Assembly (NCBI GenBank): GCA_045105075.1
Contig: JBGCDD010000160.1
Location: 1 to 11,022, forward strand
Direction: 5' to 3'
Length of the DNA stretch: 11,022 nucleotides
Origin: JBGCDD01 sp045105075
GTDB lineage: Bacteria > Pseudomonadota > Alphaproteobacteria > Rhodobacterales > Rhodobacteraceae
In this document: positions 1 to 7,883 of the stretch, piece by piece
Position numbering within the stretch: position 1 is the stretch's first letter
How the letters are laid out: every line of letters starts with the position of its first letter
Position numbers and translations under genes: made by a program
The notes under the pieces: model-generated
The model's input: the letters and a program-made list of their open reading frames with translations, nothing else
Database searches by the model: none
Told to the model about the DNA's origin: nothing

Positions 1-1126
1 GGGTTGCGACGCCGCGCGCGATCACGCGTTCTTCGTCAGTGGGGATGACCAGCGCCTGGGCCTTGCCCTGGCTGATATCGGTGGCGTTGGCGGCGTTGGC
101 GGGCGCGTCAAGCTCGAGGCCCAGAAAGCCCATGCCGGCCAGAACCCGGGCGCGGATCGGGGCGGCGTTTTCGCCGATGCCGCCGGTGAAAACCAGCGCA
201 TCGAGCCCGCCCAAAATCGCCGCCATGCCACCGATTTCGCGCTGGATGCGGAAGACATAGTAGTCAATCGCCTCGGCCGCGCGCGGGTCGTCACTGGCCA
301 AAAGCGTGCGCATGTCGTGGCTGATTTCGGACAGGCCTTTGAGCCCGCTTTCGCGGTAGAGCATATGGCTGATTTCGGCACTGCTGAGGCCCTGATCCAT
401 CAGGTAGAGCAATACTCCGGGGTCAAGCTGGCCGCAGCGGGTGCCCATGGGCAGCCCATCGAGCGCCGAAAAGCCCATGGTCGAGGCGATGCTTTGGCCA
501 TCGCGCACCGCACACATGGAGGCGCCGTTGCCTAAGTGGGCGATGATCACGCGACCATCAGCGAGTTTGGGGTGGTCTTGTTCCATGACGCCCGAGATAT
601 AGTCGTAGCTGAGACCGTGAAAGCCATAGCGGCGCACGCCTTGCTCGTAATAGCGGCGCGGCAGACCGAACGTGTCGTTTACAAACGGGTGGCCGCGGTG
701 GAAGGCGGTGTCAAAGCAGCCGACTTGAACCGCGTTGGGAAAGGCGGATTTGGCCGCCGCGATCCCGGCCAGATTGTTGGGTTGATGCAGCGGGGCCAGC
801 GGGCTGAGGGCGGTGAGTTGGGTTATGACCTCGTCGCTGAGGGGGACTGGACCACCAAAAGTTTTGCCACCGTGCACCACCCGGTGGCCCACGCCTTGCA
901 CCTCGCGACCGTCGAGCACGGGTGCGATCCTGTTCAGGATCGCTCCGACAGCCGCCCCATGATCGGCGGGACCCAAATCGAAGCGGTCGTCGCCCAGCGT
1001 CATACGCGCGAGCGGGCCGAGGTTTTCAACCTGACCGTTGATCAGCAGTTCGGGCTCGGGCGCCACCAGGTAGACGCCGAATTTGATCGAACTGGAGCCG
1101 GCGTTGAGGGTGAGGATGGCGCTCAT
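1..1126 (-). CDS. ackA: Acetate kinase, C-terminus cut off by the window edge
   Basis: Cytoplasmic acetokinase interconverting acetyl phosphate + ADP and acetate + ATP. Translating the minus strand from the ATG at 1124-1126 gives 375 uninterrupted codons to base 2. The family is usually about 390-410 residues, so only the last 20-30 are missing. Hallmarks seen: LNAGSSSIKF at residues 7-16 (N8, S11, S13, K15), GHRVVHGG at 80-87 (R82), CFDTAFH at 137-143 (catalytic-type D139), RYGFHGLS at 166-173 (H170), HLGNGAS at 197-203, GTRCGQLDP at 228-236 (R230), GGIGEN at 315-320 and PTDEE at 362-366, the C-terminal acidic Mg-binding region. All expected active-site residues are present, so the enzyme should work. 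The start codon overlaps the TGA of the upstream phosphotransacetylase gene by 4 bp (ATGA), implying translational coupling. Propionate or other short acyl phosphates are possible side substrates. Confidence 0.97.
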   Translation of the reverse strand, partial: MSAILTLNAGSSSIKFGVYLVAPEPELLINGQVENLGPLARMTLGDDRFDLGPADHGAAVGAILNRIAPVLDGREVQGVGHRVVHGGKTFGGPVPLSDEVITQLTALSPLAPLHQPNNLAGIAAAKSAFPNAVQVGCFDTAFHRGHPFVNDTFGLPRRYYEQGVRRYGFHGLSYDYISGVMEQDHPKLADGRVIIAHLGNGASMCAVRDGQSIASTMGFSALDGLPMGTRCGQLDPGVLLYLMDQGLSSAEISHMLYRESGLKGLSEISHDMRTLLASDDPRAAEAIDYYVFRIQREIGGMAAILGGLDALVFTGGIGENAAPIRARVLAGMGFLGLELDAPANAANATDISQGKAQALVIPTDEERVIARGVAT

Positions 1127-2490
1127 GATGCGTGGTTCGCGTTCAGCGCGGCCACTGCGCAGGAGGCCAGGCGGGATTTTTCGTCATCGGCGCGGGACGA
1201 CAGGATCACCGGGCATTTGGCGCCCATCACCAGCCCAGCGGTTTCGGCATGCGCCAGATAGGTCAGTTCCTTGGCGATCATATTGCCGGTTTCCATGTTG
1301 GGCGCGACCAGGATTTCAGCGCGTCCTGCGACCATCGACTTGATGCCCTTGGTGGCCGCAGCGCCCAGATCAATCGCGTTGTCCATGGCCAGCGGGCCGT
1401 CGACCAGCCCGCCTTTGATCTGACCGCGATCGGCCATTTTCGACAGGATCGCCGCATCAAGCGTTGACGGGATCGCGGGGTTCACCTTTTCCACGGCCGA
1501 GAGCACGCCAACCTTGGGCAATTCGATTCCCAGCGAGATCGCAAGATCGATGGCGTTCTGGATGATGTCGGCTTTGGTTTTCAGATCGGGCGTGATGTTG
1601 ATGGCCGCGTCGGTGACCATCAGCAGATGATCCAGGCCGGGCACATCCATCACAAACACATGGCTGAGGCGCCGCCCCGTGCGCAGGCCGGTTTTGGAGG
1701 CCACAATGGCGCCCAGATAAACATCGGTGTGCAAATGGCCCTTCATCAACGCGCCCGCTTGCCCTTCGTGCACCAGCGCCACGCCGCGCGCGGCGGCAGC
1801 CCGGTGATCGGGTTCGTCGATGATGCGCAGATCGCCCAGATCGCGGCCTATTTCATCTGCTGTGGCGCGGATTTTGGCCGGATCGCCGATGAGGATCGGA
1901 TCGATCAGCGTGTGCTCGTAGGCCAAAAGCGGTCCGGCCAGTGCGTCGGGCTCCTCGGGTGCAATCACAGCTGTGGGGATGGCGGGCAGCGGTGCGGCCA
2001 GTTCCAGCAACCGGTCGAAATGTTTGTGGCTGCGCACGGTCAAACCCGGCACGTCGGTGTCGGTGAAGGACAGCGGTTTTTCCGGCGCGATCACCTGTGC
2101 TTCGCCTTCCAGCACGCGCCGGCCTGTGCTGGTGGCCACGGTGGTTTCGAAGGTGACCACGCGCCCGTCGCCTTTGGCGGTGACTTTGACATGGGCGGTC
2201 AGAGTTTCGCCGGCATGGGCCTGACCAACAAAGCGCAGGGATTGCGCGTGATAAAGCGTGCCGGGGCCGGGCAGTTTGCACCCCAGTACGGCGGAAATCA
2301 GCGAGGCGACCCACATCGCCGGGGCCACGGCCTCGGGGGCGCCATCGCCATCGCCGTCTTCCAGCGGCAAATGCATCGGGTTCAGATTGCCCGAGGAATT
2401 GGCGTAGACGTATAAATCATCGGCGTTCAGCGTACGGGTCTGCGACGCCTCCATGCCAATCTCAAGCTGGTCGAAGGGAATGTTTTGCAT
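1123..2490 (-). CDS. pta: Bifunctional MaoC-like hydratase domain / phosphate acetyltransferase
   Basis: 455 residues with two domains. Residues about 1-150 match a MaoC/hot-dog (R)-enoyl-CoA hydratase fold: SGNLNPMH at 33-40, then LISAVLGCKLPGPG at 64-77. Residues about 165-455 are a phosphate acetyl/butyryltransferase domain: VTDAAINITPD at 292-302, DGPLAMDNAID at 364-374, NMETGN at 398-403 and SSRADDEKSR at 431-440. The C-terminal half should interconvert acetyl-CoA + phosphate with acetyl phosphate + CoA and feed the overlapping acetate kinase; a longer acyl-CoA substrate cannot be excluded. This fusion architecture is known in Proteobacteria as bifunctional enoyl-CoA hydratase/phosphate acetyltransferase. 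Oddities: N35 stands where hydratases have the catalytic Asp (SGDxNPxH), and an acidic DGDGDG run lies at 45-50. A ribosome site AAAGGAAA precedes the ATG by about 6 bases. The upstream methyltransferase gene ends 21 bp away. Confidence 0.93.
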   Translation of the reverse strand: MQNIPFDQLEIGMEASQTRTLNADDLYVYANSSGNLNPMHLPLEDGDGDGAPEAVAPAMWVASLISAVLGCKLPGPGTLYHAQSLRFVGQAHAGETLTAHVKVTAKGDGRVVTFETTVATSTGRRVLEGEAQVIAPEKPLSFTDTDVPGLTVRSHKHFDRLLELAAPLPAIPTAVIAPEEPDALAGPLLAYEHTLIDPILIGDPAKIRATADEIGRDLGDLRIIDEPDHRAAAARGVALVHEGQAGALMKGHLHTDVYLGAIVASKTGLRTGRRLSHVFVMDVPGLDHLLMVTDAAINITPDLKTKADIIQNAIDLAISLGIELPKVGVLSAVEKVNPAIPSTLDAAILSKMADRGQIKGGLVDGPLAMDNAIDLGAAATKGIKSMVAGRAEILVAPNMETGNMIAKELTYLAHAETAGLVMGAKCPVILSSRADDEKSRLASCAVAALNANHAS

Positions 2491-2511
2491 GCGGTTTTCC
2501 TTTGGCCAAAT

Positions 2512-2997
2512 CTAGCGGCGATAAATAAAACAACGCTCGGGCACGGCGCCCGGTGGCAGGGGCAGCTCGGTGAGCGTCTCAAAATACATCCGGTCACTGG
2601 ACACCATCAGCCCACCAGGGCCCAGCAAGGGTTCGATGAGCGGTGACACAAAGCGCGCAAACACATCGTTCTTGGCGCGGTCATGACCACCCAGATCAGC
2701 GTGCACCAGACTGGCGGTTGCGCCAAAACGCTGTAGCGCTGCGGGCAGCGTTTCGCGCACATCGCCCAGGATCGTCAGGCTTTCATCCGGTGTGCTGTCG
2801 GGGTGCGAGGCCACTGCGCGCTCAAACACGTAAACGTCGCGCGTGGTGATGTGTTCGCGCATGTGATGATAGGTGCGCCCGTTGCCAAGGCCCAGTTCAA
2901 ACACCGGGCCGGTCATATCGGCGGTGGCGGTGATCGACCAATCCAAGCACGCACGCTGCGACACCATACGGTCGATAAACAGATCAAGTCGGCTCAT
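2512..2997 (-). CDS. Small class I SAM-dependent methyltransferase, substrate unknown
   Basis: 161 residues, probably a soluble cytoplasmic protein. A Rossmann-type SAM-binding core is visible. Motif I is ELGLGNGR at 34-41; the end of strand 2 is VYVFERAV at 55-62 (E59 could bind the SAM ribose); GDV is at 78-80; motif IV is HADLGG at 99-104 (D101); and LLGPGG at 124-129 forms the usual turn before strand 5. The overall pattern, starting SRLDLFIDRMVSQRACLDW, fits the small proteobacterial family I recall as Methyltransf_17 (PF12692), whose substrate is not established to my knowledge. No separate substrate-recognition domain is present. The ATG at 2997 has AAAGGG about 7 bases upstream. It is the first gene of a probable operon with pta and ackA, but nothing in the sequence explains a link to acetate metabolism. 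The methyltransferase assignment is firm; the role is unknown. Confidence 0.85.
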   Translation of the reverse strand: MSRLDLFIDRMVSQRACLDWSITATADMTGPVFELGLGNGRTYHHMREHITTRDVYVFERAVASHPDSTPDESLTILGDVRETLPAALQRFGATASLVHADLGGHDRAKNDVFARFVSPLIEPLLGPGGLMVSSDRMYFETLTELPLPPGAVPERCFIYRR

Positions 2998-3173
2998 ATC
3001 GGGGCCCTTTTGTTGGCTGTGGTCCTGTTCATGCCTCAGATCGCAGGCAATGTGTAGGGCAGCGCAGAAATGGGTTTGACTAACCGGGCGCGGCCAAGCG
3101 ATGGTGGCGACGTGAAGCGCAGGGGTGAATTTCGGTCGATGATGTTTTCGAACAGCCAGAGAGTTTGCGCTGA
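2998..3173. promoter_or_regulatory. Divergent intergenic region between the methyltransferase and ABC operons
   Basis: These 176 bp separate two divergently transcribed gene clusters and should hold the promoters for both. I cannot assign -35/-10 pairs with confidence. TTGACT at 3076-3081 faces the ABC operon, but only a poor -10 match (GATGGT, 3100-3105) follows at a usable distance. I see no clear palindromic operator or riboswitch fold. On the minus strand a 12-codon ORF begins at 3032 and overlaps the methyltransferase start. Confidence 0.4.
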
Positions 3174-4946
3174 ATGACCCCCTTGTTGGCCGTGGACAAT
3201 CTGAGCATTGGCTTTGGGCGCGGTGAGCCTGTGGTGCGCGGGGTCAGCTTTCGGCTGAACCCGGGGCAGACTTTGGCGCTGGTTGGGGAAAGCGGGTCGG
3301 GCAAGACGGTGACGTGTCGCGCGATTTTGCGCCTGCTGCCGCGCACGGCGCAGATCCGCGACGGTGCGATCACGCTGAACGGGCGCGCAGGCACGTTTGA
3401 TCTGACCACGATGCGCGAAAAGGCGTTGCGCGGCATTCGTGGCAACGAGATTTCGATGATTTTTCAGGAGCCGATGCGCTCGCTGTCGCCATTGCACAAG
3501 ATCGGCAATCAGGTGGCCGAGGTGTTGCGCCTGCACAAAGGGCAAAACGAAAAACAGGCCCGCCATGCGGTGATCGACACCTTTGCGCGGGTGGGTTTTC
3601 CCGACCCCGAGCGCGCCTATGGGTCCTATCCGTTTGAGATGTCGGGCGGCATGCGCCAGCGCGCGATGATTGCCATGGCGATGGTGGCCAAGCCGGACCT
3701 GCTGATCGCGGATGAACCCACAACGGCGTTGGATGTGACCACCCAGGCGCAAGTTCTGGGGCTGATCAAGGATTTGCAGCGCGACACCGGCATGGCGATG
3801 ATTCTGGTGACCCATGATCTGGGCGTTGTCGCCAATATGGCCGAGGAAGTGGTCGTGATGCACAAAGGCCGGGTGATGGAGTCCGGACCCGCGCCGCTGG
3901 TGCTGGGCGCGCCGGCGCATGGCTATACCAAGCAGTTGTTCAAGGCGGCGCCGTCGATTCCGGCGGTGGCGCAGGCGGCGCCGGATCTGGTGCGTGACGA
4001 TCTGATTTTGGATATGCGCGGGATCAACAAGACCTACCAGATGCGCGCAGGCTCATCCTGGAAAGCGCCGGTGCTGATCCGCGCGTGTCGCGGCGTCGAC
4101 CTGGCGTTGCCGCGCGGAAAAACCCTGGCCATCGTGGGCGAAAGCGGGTCGGGAAAAACCACCGCCGCGCGCATGGCGTTGGGTGCGGAAAACCCAGATA
4201 TCGGCGGCGAAGTGCTGTTTCGTGCGCAAGCCACAGGCGAGCCGCTGAAGGTGCATGCGATGAACCGCACCGAGCGGCGCGCCTTTCAGAAACAGGCGCA
4301 GATGGTGTTTCAGGATCCCTATTCTTCGCTGAGCCCGCGTATGCGCATTGGCGAGGCGCTGACCGAACCGCTGGAAATTCACGGGATTGGCACGCGCGCC
4401 GAGCAACGCGACCGGGCAGCGGCGATGCTGGAACAGGTGGGGCTGAACCCCGAGATGTTAAAGCGCTATCCGCACGCGTTTTCCGGTGGTCAGCGACAAC
4501 GCTTGTCGATCGCGCGCGCGCTGACGCTGAACCCGGTGCTGTTGGTCTGCGACGAGCCGACATCGGCGTTGGATGTATCTGTGCAAGAGCAGATCCTGAC
4601 CCTTTTGGAAGACATTCGCGACCGGCTGGGGCTGAGTTATCTGTTTATCAGCCATGATCTGGCCGTGGTGGCGCGCATTGCCGATGAAGTCGCGGTGATG
4701 CGTGAGGGGCTGGTGGTCGAACAGGCCCCGCCCGACACGCTGTTTTACAACCCCAAACACCCCTATACCAAAGCGTTGATCGCGGCGCAGCCGACGCCCG
4801 ATATCAACCGTCCCATTGATCTGAAACTTGTGGCCCAAGGCGCGGGCGCTCCGGACAGCTGGCCAGAGGCCTTTCGCTTTTCCGACAGCGTGATACCGTC
4901 GCTGCAAGTTTTGGAACCCGGCCATAAGGTACGCTGCCATGTTTGA
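3174..4946 (+). CDS. ABC importer ATPase with two fused nucleotide-binding domains (DppD-DppF type)
   Basis: 590-residue cytoplasmic ATPase that powers the importer encoded downstream; one chain supplies both ATP sites. Half 1 (about 1-260): Walker A GESGSGKT at 38-45, Q-loop Q98, signature MSGGMRQR at 156-163, Walker B ending D180-E181, switch H214. Half 2 (about 275-540): Walker A GESGSGKT at 322-329, Q380, signature FSGGQRQR at 436-443, D460-E461, H494. All catalytic residues are present in both halves. Each half ends in the Opp/Dpp-type extension (HGYTKQLFKAAP at 249-260; NPKHPYTKALIAAQP at 526-540). The first half is OppD/DppD-like and the second OppF/DppF-like, the same arrangement as E. 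coli YejF and other fused members. It is the first gene of the operon and overlaps the binding protein gene by 8 bp. The ribosome site is weak (AGAGAG about 12 bases before the ATG). Confidence 0.95.
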   Translation: MTPLLAVDNLSIGFGRGEPVVRGVSFRLNPGQTLALVGESGSGKTVTCRAILRLLPRTAQIRDGAITLNGRAGTFDLTTMREKALRGIRGNEISMIFQEPMRSLSPLHKIGNQVAEVLRLHKGQNEKQARHAVIDTFARVGFPDPERAYGSYPFEMSGGMRQRAMIAMAMVAKPDLLIADEPTTALDVTTQAQVLGLIKDLQRDTGMAMILVTHDLGVVANMAEEVVVMHKGRVMESGPAPLVLGAPAHGYTKQLFKAAPSIPAVAQAAPDLVRDDLILDMRGINKTYQMRAGSSWKAPVLIRACRGVDLALPRGKTLAIVGESGSGKTTAARMALGAENPDIGGEVLFRAQATGEPLKVHAMNRTERRAFQKQAQMVFQDPYSSLSPRMRIGEALTEPLEIHGIGTRAEQRDRAAAMLEQVGLNPEMLKRYPHAFSGGQRQRLSIARALTLNPVLLVCDEPTSALDVSVQEQILTLLEDIRDRLGLSYLFISHDLAVVARIADEVAVMREGLVVEQAPPDTLFYNPKHPYTKALIAAQPTPDINRPIDLKLVAQGAGAPDSWPEAFRFSDSVIPSLQVLEPGHKVRCHV

Positions 4947-6855
4947 TTTTGCCCGCCGTTTGACGGCGATTGCCTGTGTCACCTGTTTCGCGTCGGGTGG
5001 GTTCGCCCAGACCCTGCAAGAGGGCGGGTTCTGGAAAGACGAAGTCGACCGAGGTGATTTGCCCCCGGTGATGGAACGCGCGCCATCTGTGCCGCTGATT
5101 GTCGACCTTGCGGCCAAAGGGCGCGCGTTTGGCACGGCCGGTGGCACGCTGAACACGATGGTGACGCGCGACAAGGACATCCGCCAGATGGTGGTTTACG
5201 GCTATGCGCGGCTGATGGGCTATGATCACGAATACAACCTGCGCCCCGATCTGCTGCAACGGGTCGAGATTGGCGACGATTCCGTGTTCACGCTGGTGTT
5301 GCGCGACGGGCACCGTTGGTCAGATGGCGCACCGTTCACCTCGGCCGATTTCGCCTATTGGTGGAACGATGTGGCCAATAACCCCAAACTCAGTCCTTCG
5401 GGGCCGCCGGATTTCCTGCGGGTTGAGGGCGAATTGCCCAAAGTGACCTTCCCCGACGCGCAAACGGTTGTGTACGCGTGGAGCAAGCCAAACCCGAATT
5501 TCCTGCAAATGCTGGCACAAGCGCGCCCGCCGTTCATCTATCGTCCGGCGCATTTTCTGAAACAGTTTCACGCCGATTACGCCGAGACTGAGGCGTTGGC
5601 CGCAGCGGTGGAGGACGCTCGGGTGAATTCCTGGGCCGCGCTGCACAACAAACGCGACAACATGTACAAGTTCGACAACAACATGTTGCCGACGCTGCAG
5701 CCGTGGATCAACTCAAGCTCGGGCAAGAAAATCCGCCACCTGTTTGTGCGCAATCCCTATTATCACCGTTTTGACTCCAACGGCGTTCAATTGCCTTACA
5801 TCGACGTGGTGGTGATGGAGATCGTTGCCGGTGGTCTGGTGGCGGCCAAAGCCAACGCGGGCGAGACCGAGTTGCAGGCCCGTGGGTTGGACTTTCGTGA
5901 CATCGCTATTCTGCGCAAAGGGGAAAAGGATGGCGGCAATTACAAAACGCTGCTCTGGGCCAATGGCACCGCCAGTCAGATCGCGATTTACCCCAATCTG
6001 AACTATGGTGATCCCGCTTGGCGCGATGTGTTGCGCGATGTGCGGGTGCGCCGCGCGCTGAGCCTGGGGATCGACCGTGACACCATCAACAAAGCGCTGT
6101 TTTTCAAGCTGGCCAAGCCCGGTGGGATGACCGTTTTGCCTGCCAGCCCGTTCTTCAAGCAAGAACACCGCGACGCCTGGGCCGACTATGATGTGGACCA
6201 GGCCAATGCGCTGCTGGATGCCGCAGGTTTGGACAAACGCATGGCCAACGGCATTCGCATGCTGCCGGATGGGCGCCCGATGGAGGTGGTCGTCGAAACC
6301 GCGGGTGAGCGCCAAGAGGTTGAAAACGCGCTGCAAATCGTGACGGACACTTGGCGCGAAATTGGCGTCAAACTGGTGATGCGTCCGCTTGATCGCGATA
6401 TCCTGCGCAACCGGGTGTTTGCCGGAACCACCATGGCCTCGGTCTGGTTTGGCTGGGACAATGGCATTCCCAAACCCTATACCTCGCCGGATTATCTGGC
6501 GCCGCGTCATCAGGAATTCCTGGCTTGGCCGAAATGGGGGCAGCATTTTCAAACCGGCGGTCAGGCTGGCGAAGCGCCCGATATGCCCGAGGCCCAACGC
6601 CTGATGGCGCTGTCGCTGCAATGGGATCGCGCGGGCAGTGATGACGAACGCAGCGCCGTGTGGCGCGAGATGCTGGCCATCCACGCCGATCAGCAATTTG
6701 CCATTGGTCTGCTGGCCGAAGCGCCGCAACCCGTTGTGGTGCACAAGGGTCTGCGCAACGTGCCCAACAAAGGCATCTGGGCCTGGGATCCGGGCGCTCA
6801 TTTCGGCATTCACCGCCCGGACGAGTTCTTTTTCGCCCCCGGTGAGGACGGCTGA
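4939..6855 (+). CDS. Periplasmic solute-binding protein, family 5 (peptide/oligosaccharide type)
   Basis: 638-residue secreted binding protein for the adjacent importer. The N-terminus (RR at 6-7, hydrophobic 8-20, probable cleavage GFA/Q after residue 23) is a Sec signal peptide. Cysteines at 13 and 16 do not form a convincing lipobox, so a soluble periplasmic protein is expected. Family 5 features: LRDGHRWSDG at 121-130 followed by FTSADFAYWW at 133-142; the substrate-lobe segment RRALSLGIDR at 371-380; and a late segment around 470-480 (TWREIGVKLV). It is longer than DppA/OppA (about 500-540) and nearer the size of YejA-like or alpha-galactoside-type binding proteins. The ATG at 4939 has AAGGT 8 bases upstream and overlaps the ATPase end; its stop shares one base with the next start. 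The substrate is unknown: oligopeptide and oligosaccharide are both possible. Confidence 0.93.
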   Translation: MFDFARRLTAIACVTCFASGGFAQTLQEGGFWKDEVDRGDLPPVMERAPSVPLIVDLAAKGRAFGTAGGTLNTMVTRDKDIRQMVVYGYARLMGYDHEYNLRPDLLQRVEIGDDSVFTLVLRDGHRWSDGAPFTSADFAYWWNDVANNPKLSPSGPPDFLRVEGELPKVTFPDAQTVVYAWSKPNPNFLQMLAQARPPFIYRPAHFLKQFHADYAETEALAAAVEDARVNSWAALHNKRDNMYKFDNNMLPTLQPWINSSSGKKIRHLFVRNPYYHRFDSNGVQLPYIDVVVMEIVAGGLVAAKANAGETELQARGLDFRDIAILRKGEKDGGNYKTLLWANGTASQIAIYPNLNYGDPAWRDVLRDVRVRRALSLGIDRDTINKALFFKLAKPGGMTVLPASPFFKQEHRDAWADYDVDQANALLDAAGLDKRMANGIRMLPDGRPMEVVVETAGERQEVENALQIVTDTWREIGVKLVMRPLDRDILRNRVFAGTTMASVWFGWDNGIPKPYTSPDYLAPRHQEFLAWPKWGQHFQTGGQAGEAPDMPEAQRLMALSLQWDRAGSDDERSAVWREMLAIHADQQFAIGLLAEAPQPVVVHKGLRNVPNKGIWAWDPGAHFGIHRPDEFFFAPGEDG

Positions 6856-7883
6856 TGGAAATCCTGCGCTACGCGATCTACCGGTTTGGCACCATGCTGC
6901 TGACCCTCACGGTTGTGTCGGCGCTGGTGTTCATGATCATCAATCTGCCACCCGGCGATTACCTGTCAAACCAGATCAGCGAGCTGCGCGCGACGGGACA
7001 ATCCGCAGGCGTGGCCAAGGCCGAGTTCCTGCGCAAGGAATATGCGCTGGACCGCCCGCTTTATCAGCAATACTTGATCTGGGTCGGCTTCATCCCCGGT
7101 CCGCAAGGCTATAGCGGCTTGATTCAAGGGGATTTTGGCTGGTCGTTCGAATTTGACCGCCCCGTGGCCGAGATCGTGGGTGACACGCTTTGGCTGACGG
7201 TTCTGGTCAATCTGGCGGCGGTTCTGTTTGTTTACCTCGTTGCCCTGCCCCTTGGCGTTCTGGCGGCGGCGCGGTCCAAGACGTGGGTCGATTACACCTC
7301 GGCCTTTGTCGGGTATCTGGGGCTTGCGACGCCCAACTTTCTGCTGGCGCTGATCCTGTTTTACTATGGGCACCGGCTGTTTGATCTGCCCATTGGCGGC
7401 CTGATGGACCCAATCTATGAAGGCGAGCCGATGAGCTGGGACAAGGTCAAATCGATCATGATCCATTTGATCGTACCGACCTTTGTGATTGGCACCTCGG
7501 GGGCAGCGGCGATGATGCAGCGGCTGCGCGCCAATATGCTGGATGAGCTGGGCAAACCTTATGTGGAAACCGCGATTGCCAAGGGCATGAGCCCGTCGCG
7601 GATGCTGACCAAGTACCCGCTACGCATGGCGTTCAACCCGTTTGTGGCCGATATCGGCAACCTGCTGCCAGCGATGGTGTCCGGCTCGGTTCTGGTGTCG
7701 GTGGTGCTGGGCTTGCAAACGATCGGGCCGACCCTGCTGACTGCGCTCAAGACCCAGGATCAGTTTCTGGCCGGGTTTGTGTTGATGTTCGTGGCCTTGC
7801 TGACGCTGGTCGGCACGATGATTTCCGATGTGCTGCTGGTGCTGCTGGATCCGCGCATCCGTTATGAGGGACGCGACGCATGA
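6855..7883 (+). CDS. ABC importer inner-membrane permease, DppB/OppB type
   Basis: 342-residue membrane protein forming half of the translocation pore. Hydrophobic segments lie at about 13-31, 110-137, 148-170, 203-217, 268-290 and 305-331. The family landmark LPPGDY at 31-36 follows the first helix. The cytoplasmic coupling (EAA) loop is visible at about 238-257, with ETAIAKGMSPSRM and then KYPLR; it docks on the ATPase. The extracytoplasmic stretch between helices 1 and 2 (about 32-109) is somewhat longer than in classical DppB and contains a DFGWSFEFDRPV segment typical of the family. The start overlaps the binding protein stop by one base (TGATG), with GAGG about 8 bases upstream; the end overlaps the second permease by 4 bp. 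No lesions are seen. The transported substrate cannot be inferred from this protein. Confidence 0.94.
   Translation: MEILRYAIYRFGTMLLTLTVVSALVFMIINLPPGDYLSNQISELRATGQSAGVAKAEFLRKEYALDRPLYQQYLIWVGFIPGPQGYSGLIQGDFGWSFEFDRPVAEIVGDTLWLTVLVNLAAVLFVYLVALPLGVLAAARSKTWVDYTSAFVGYLGLATPNFLLALILFYYGHRLFDLPIGGLMDPIYEGEPMSWDKVKSIMIHLIVPTFVIGTSGAAAMMQRLRANMLDELGKPYVETAIAKGMSPSRMLTKYPLRMAFNPFVADIGNLLPAMVSGSVLVSVVLGLQTIGPTLLTALKTQDQFLAGFVLMFVALLTLVGTMISDVLLVLLDPRIRYEGRDA

Noticed and set aside
536..1261. Plus-strand 241-residue open frame opposite acetate kinase
   Set aside because: It is antisense to an intact ackA whose active-site motifs are all readable; long antisense frames are expected from the GC-rich third-position bias. 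The product has no recognisable domain.
1627..2415. Plus-strand 262-residue open frame opposite the phosphotransacetylase gene
   Set aside because: His/Gln/Gly-rich shadow of a clearly coding minus strand, with no domain pattern.
3076..3105. Promoter TTGACT / GATGGT for the ABC operon
   Set aside because: The -10 hexamer matches only three of six consensus positions, and the 18-base spacing was chosen to fit. Kept only as a remark on the intergenic region.
3036..3920. Minus-strand 294-residue frame rich in His and Arg opposite the fused ATPase
   Set aside because: Composition is typical of a reverse-complement shadow, and the plus strand encodes an intact ABC ATPase with all motifs.
4939..4987. 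Lipoprotein signal at the binding protein N-terminus (cysteines at 13 and 16)
   Set aside because: The residues before both cysteines do not fit a lipobox and the hydrophobic stretch before C13 is too short. A standard signal peptidase I site after residue 23 fits better.
5713..6813. Minus-strand 366-residue frame opposite the binding protein gene
   Set aside because: Antisense shadow; no domain is recognisable and the plus-strand gene is intact from signal peptide to stop.
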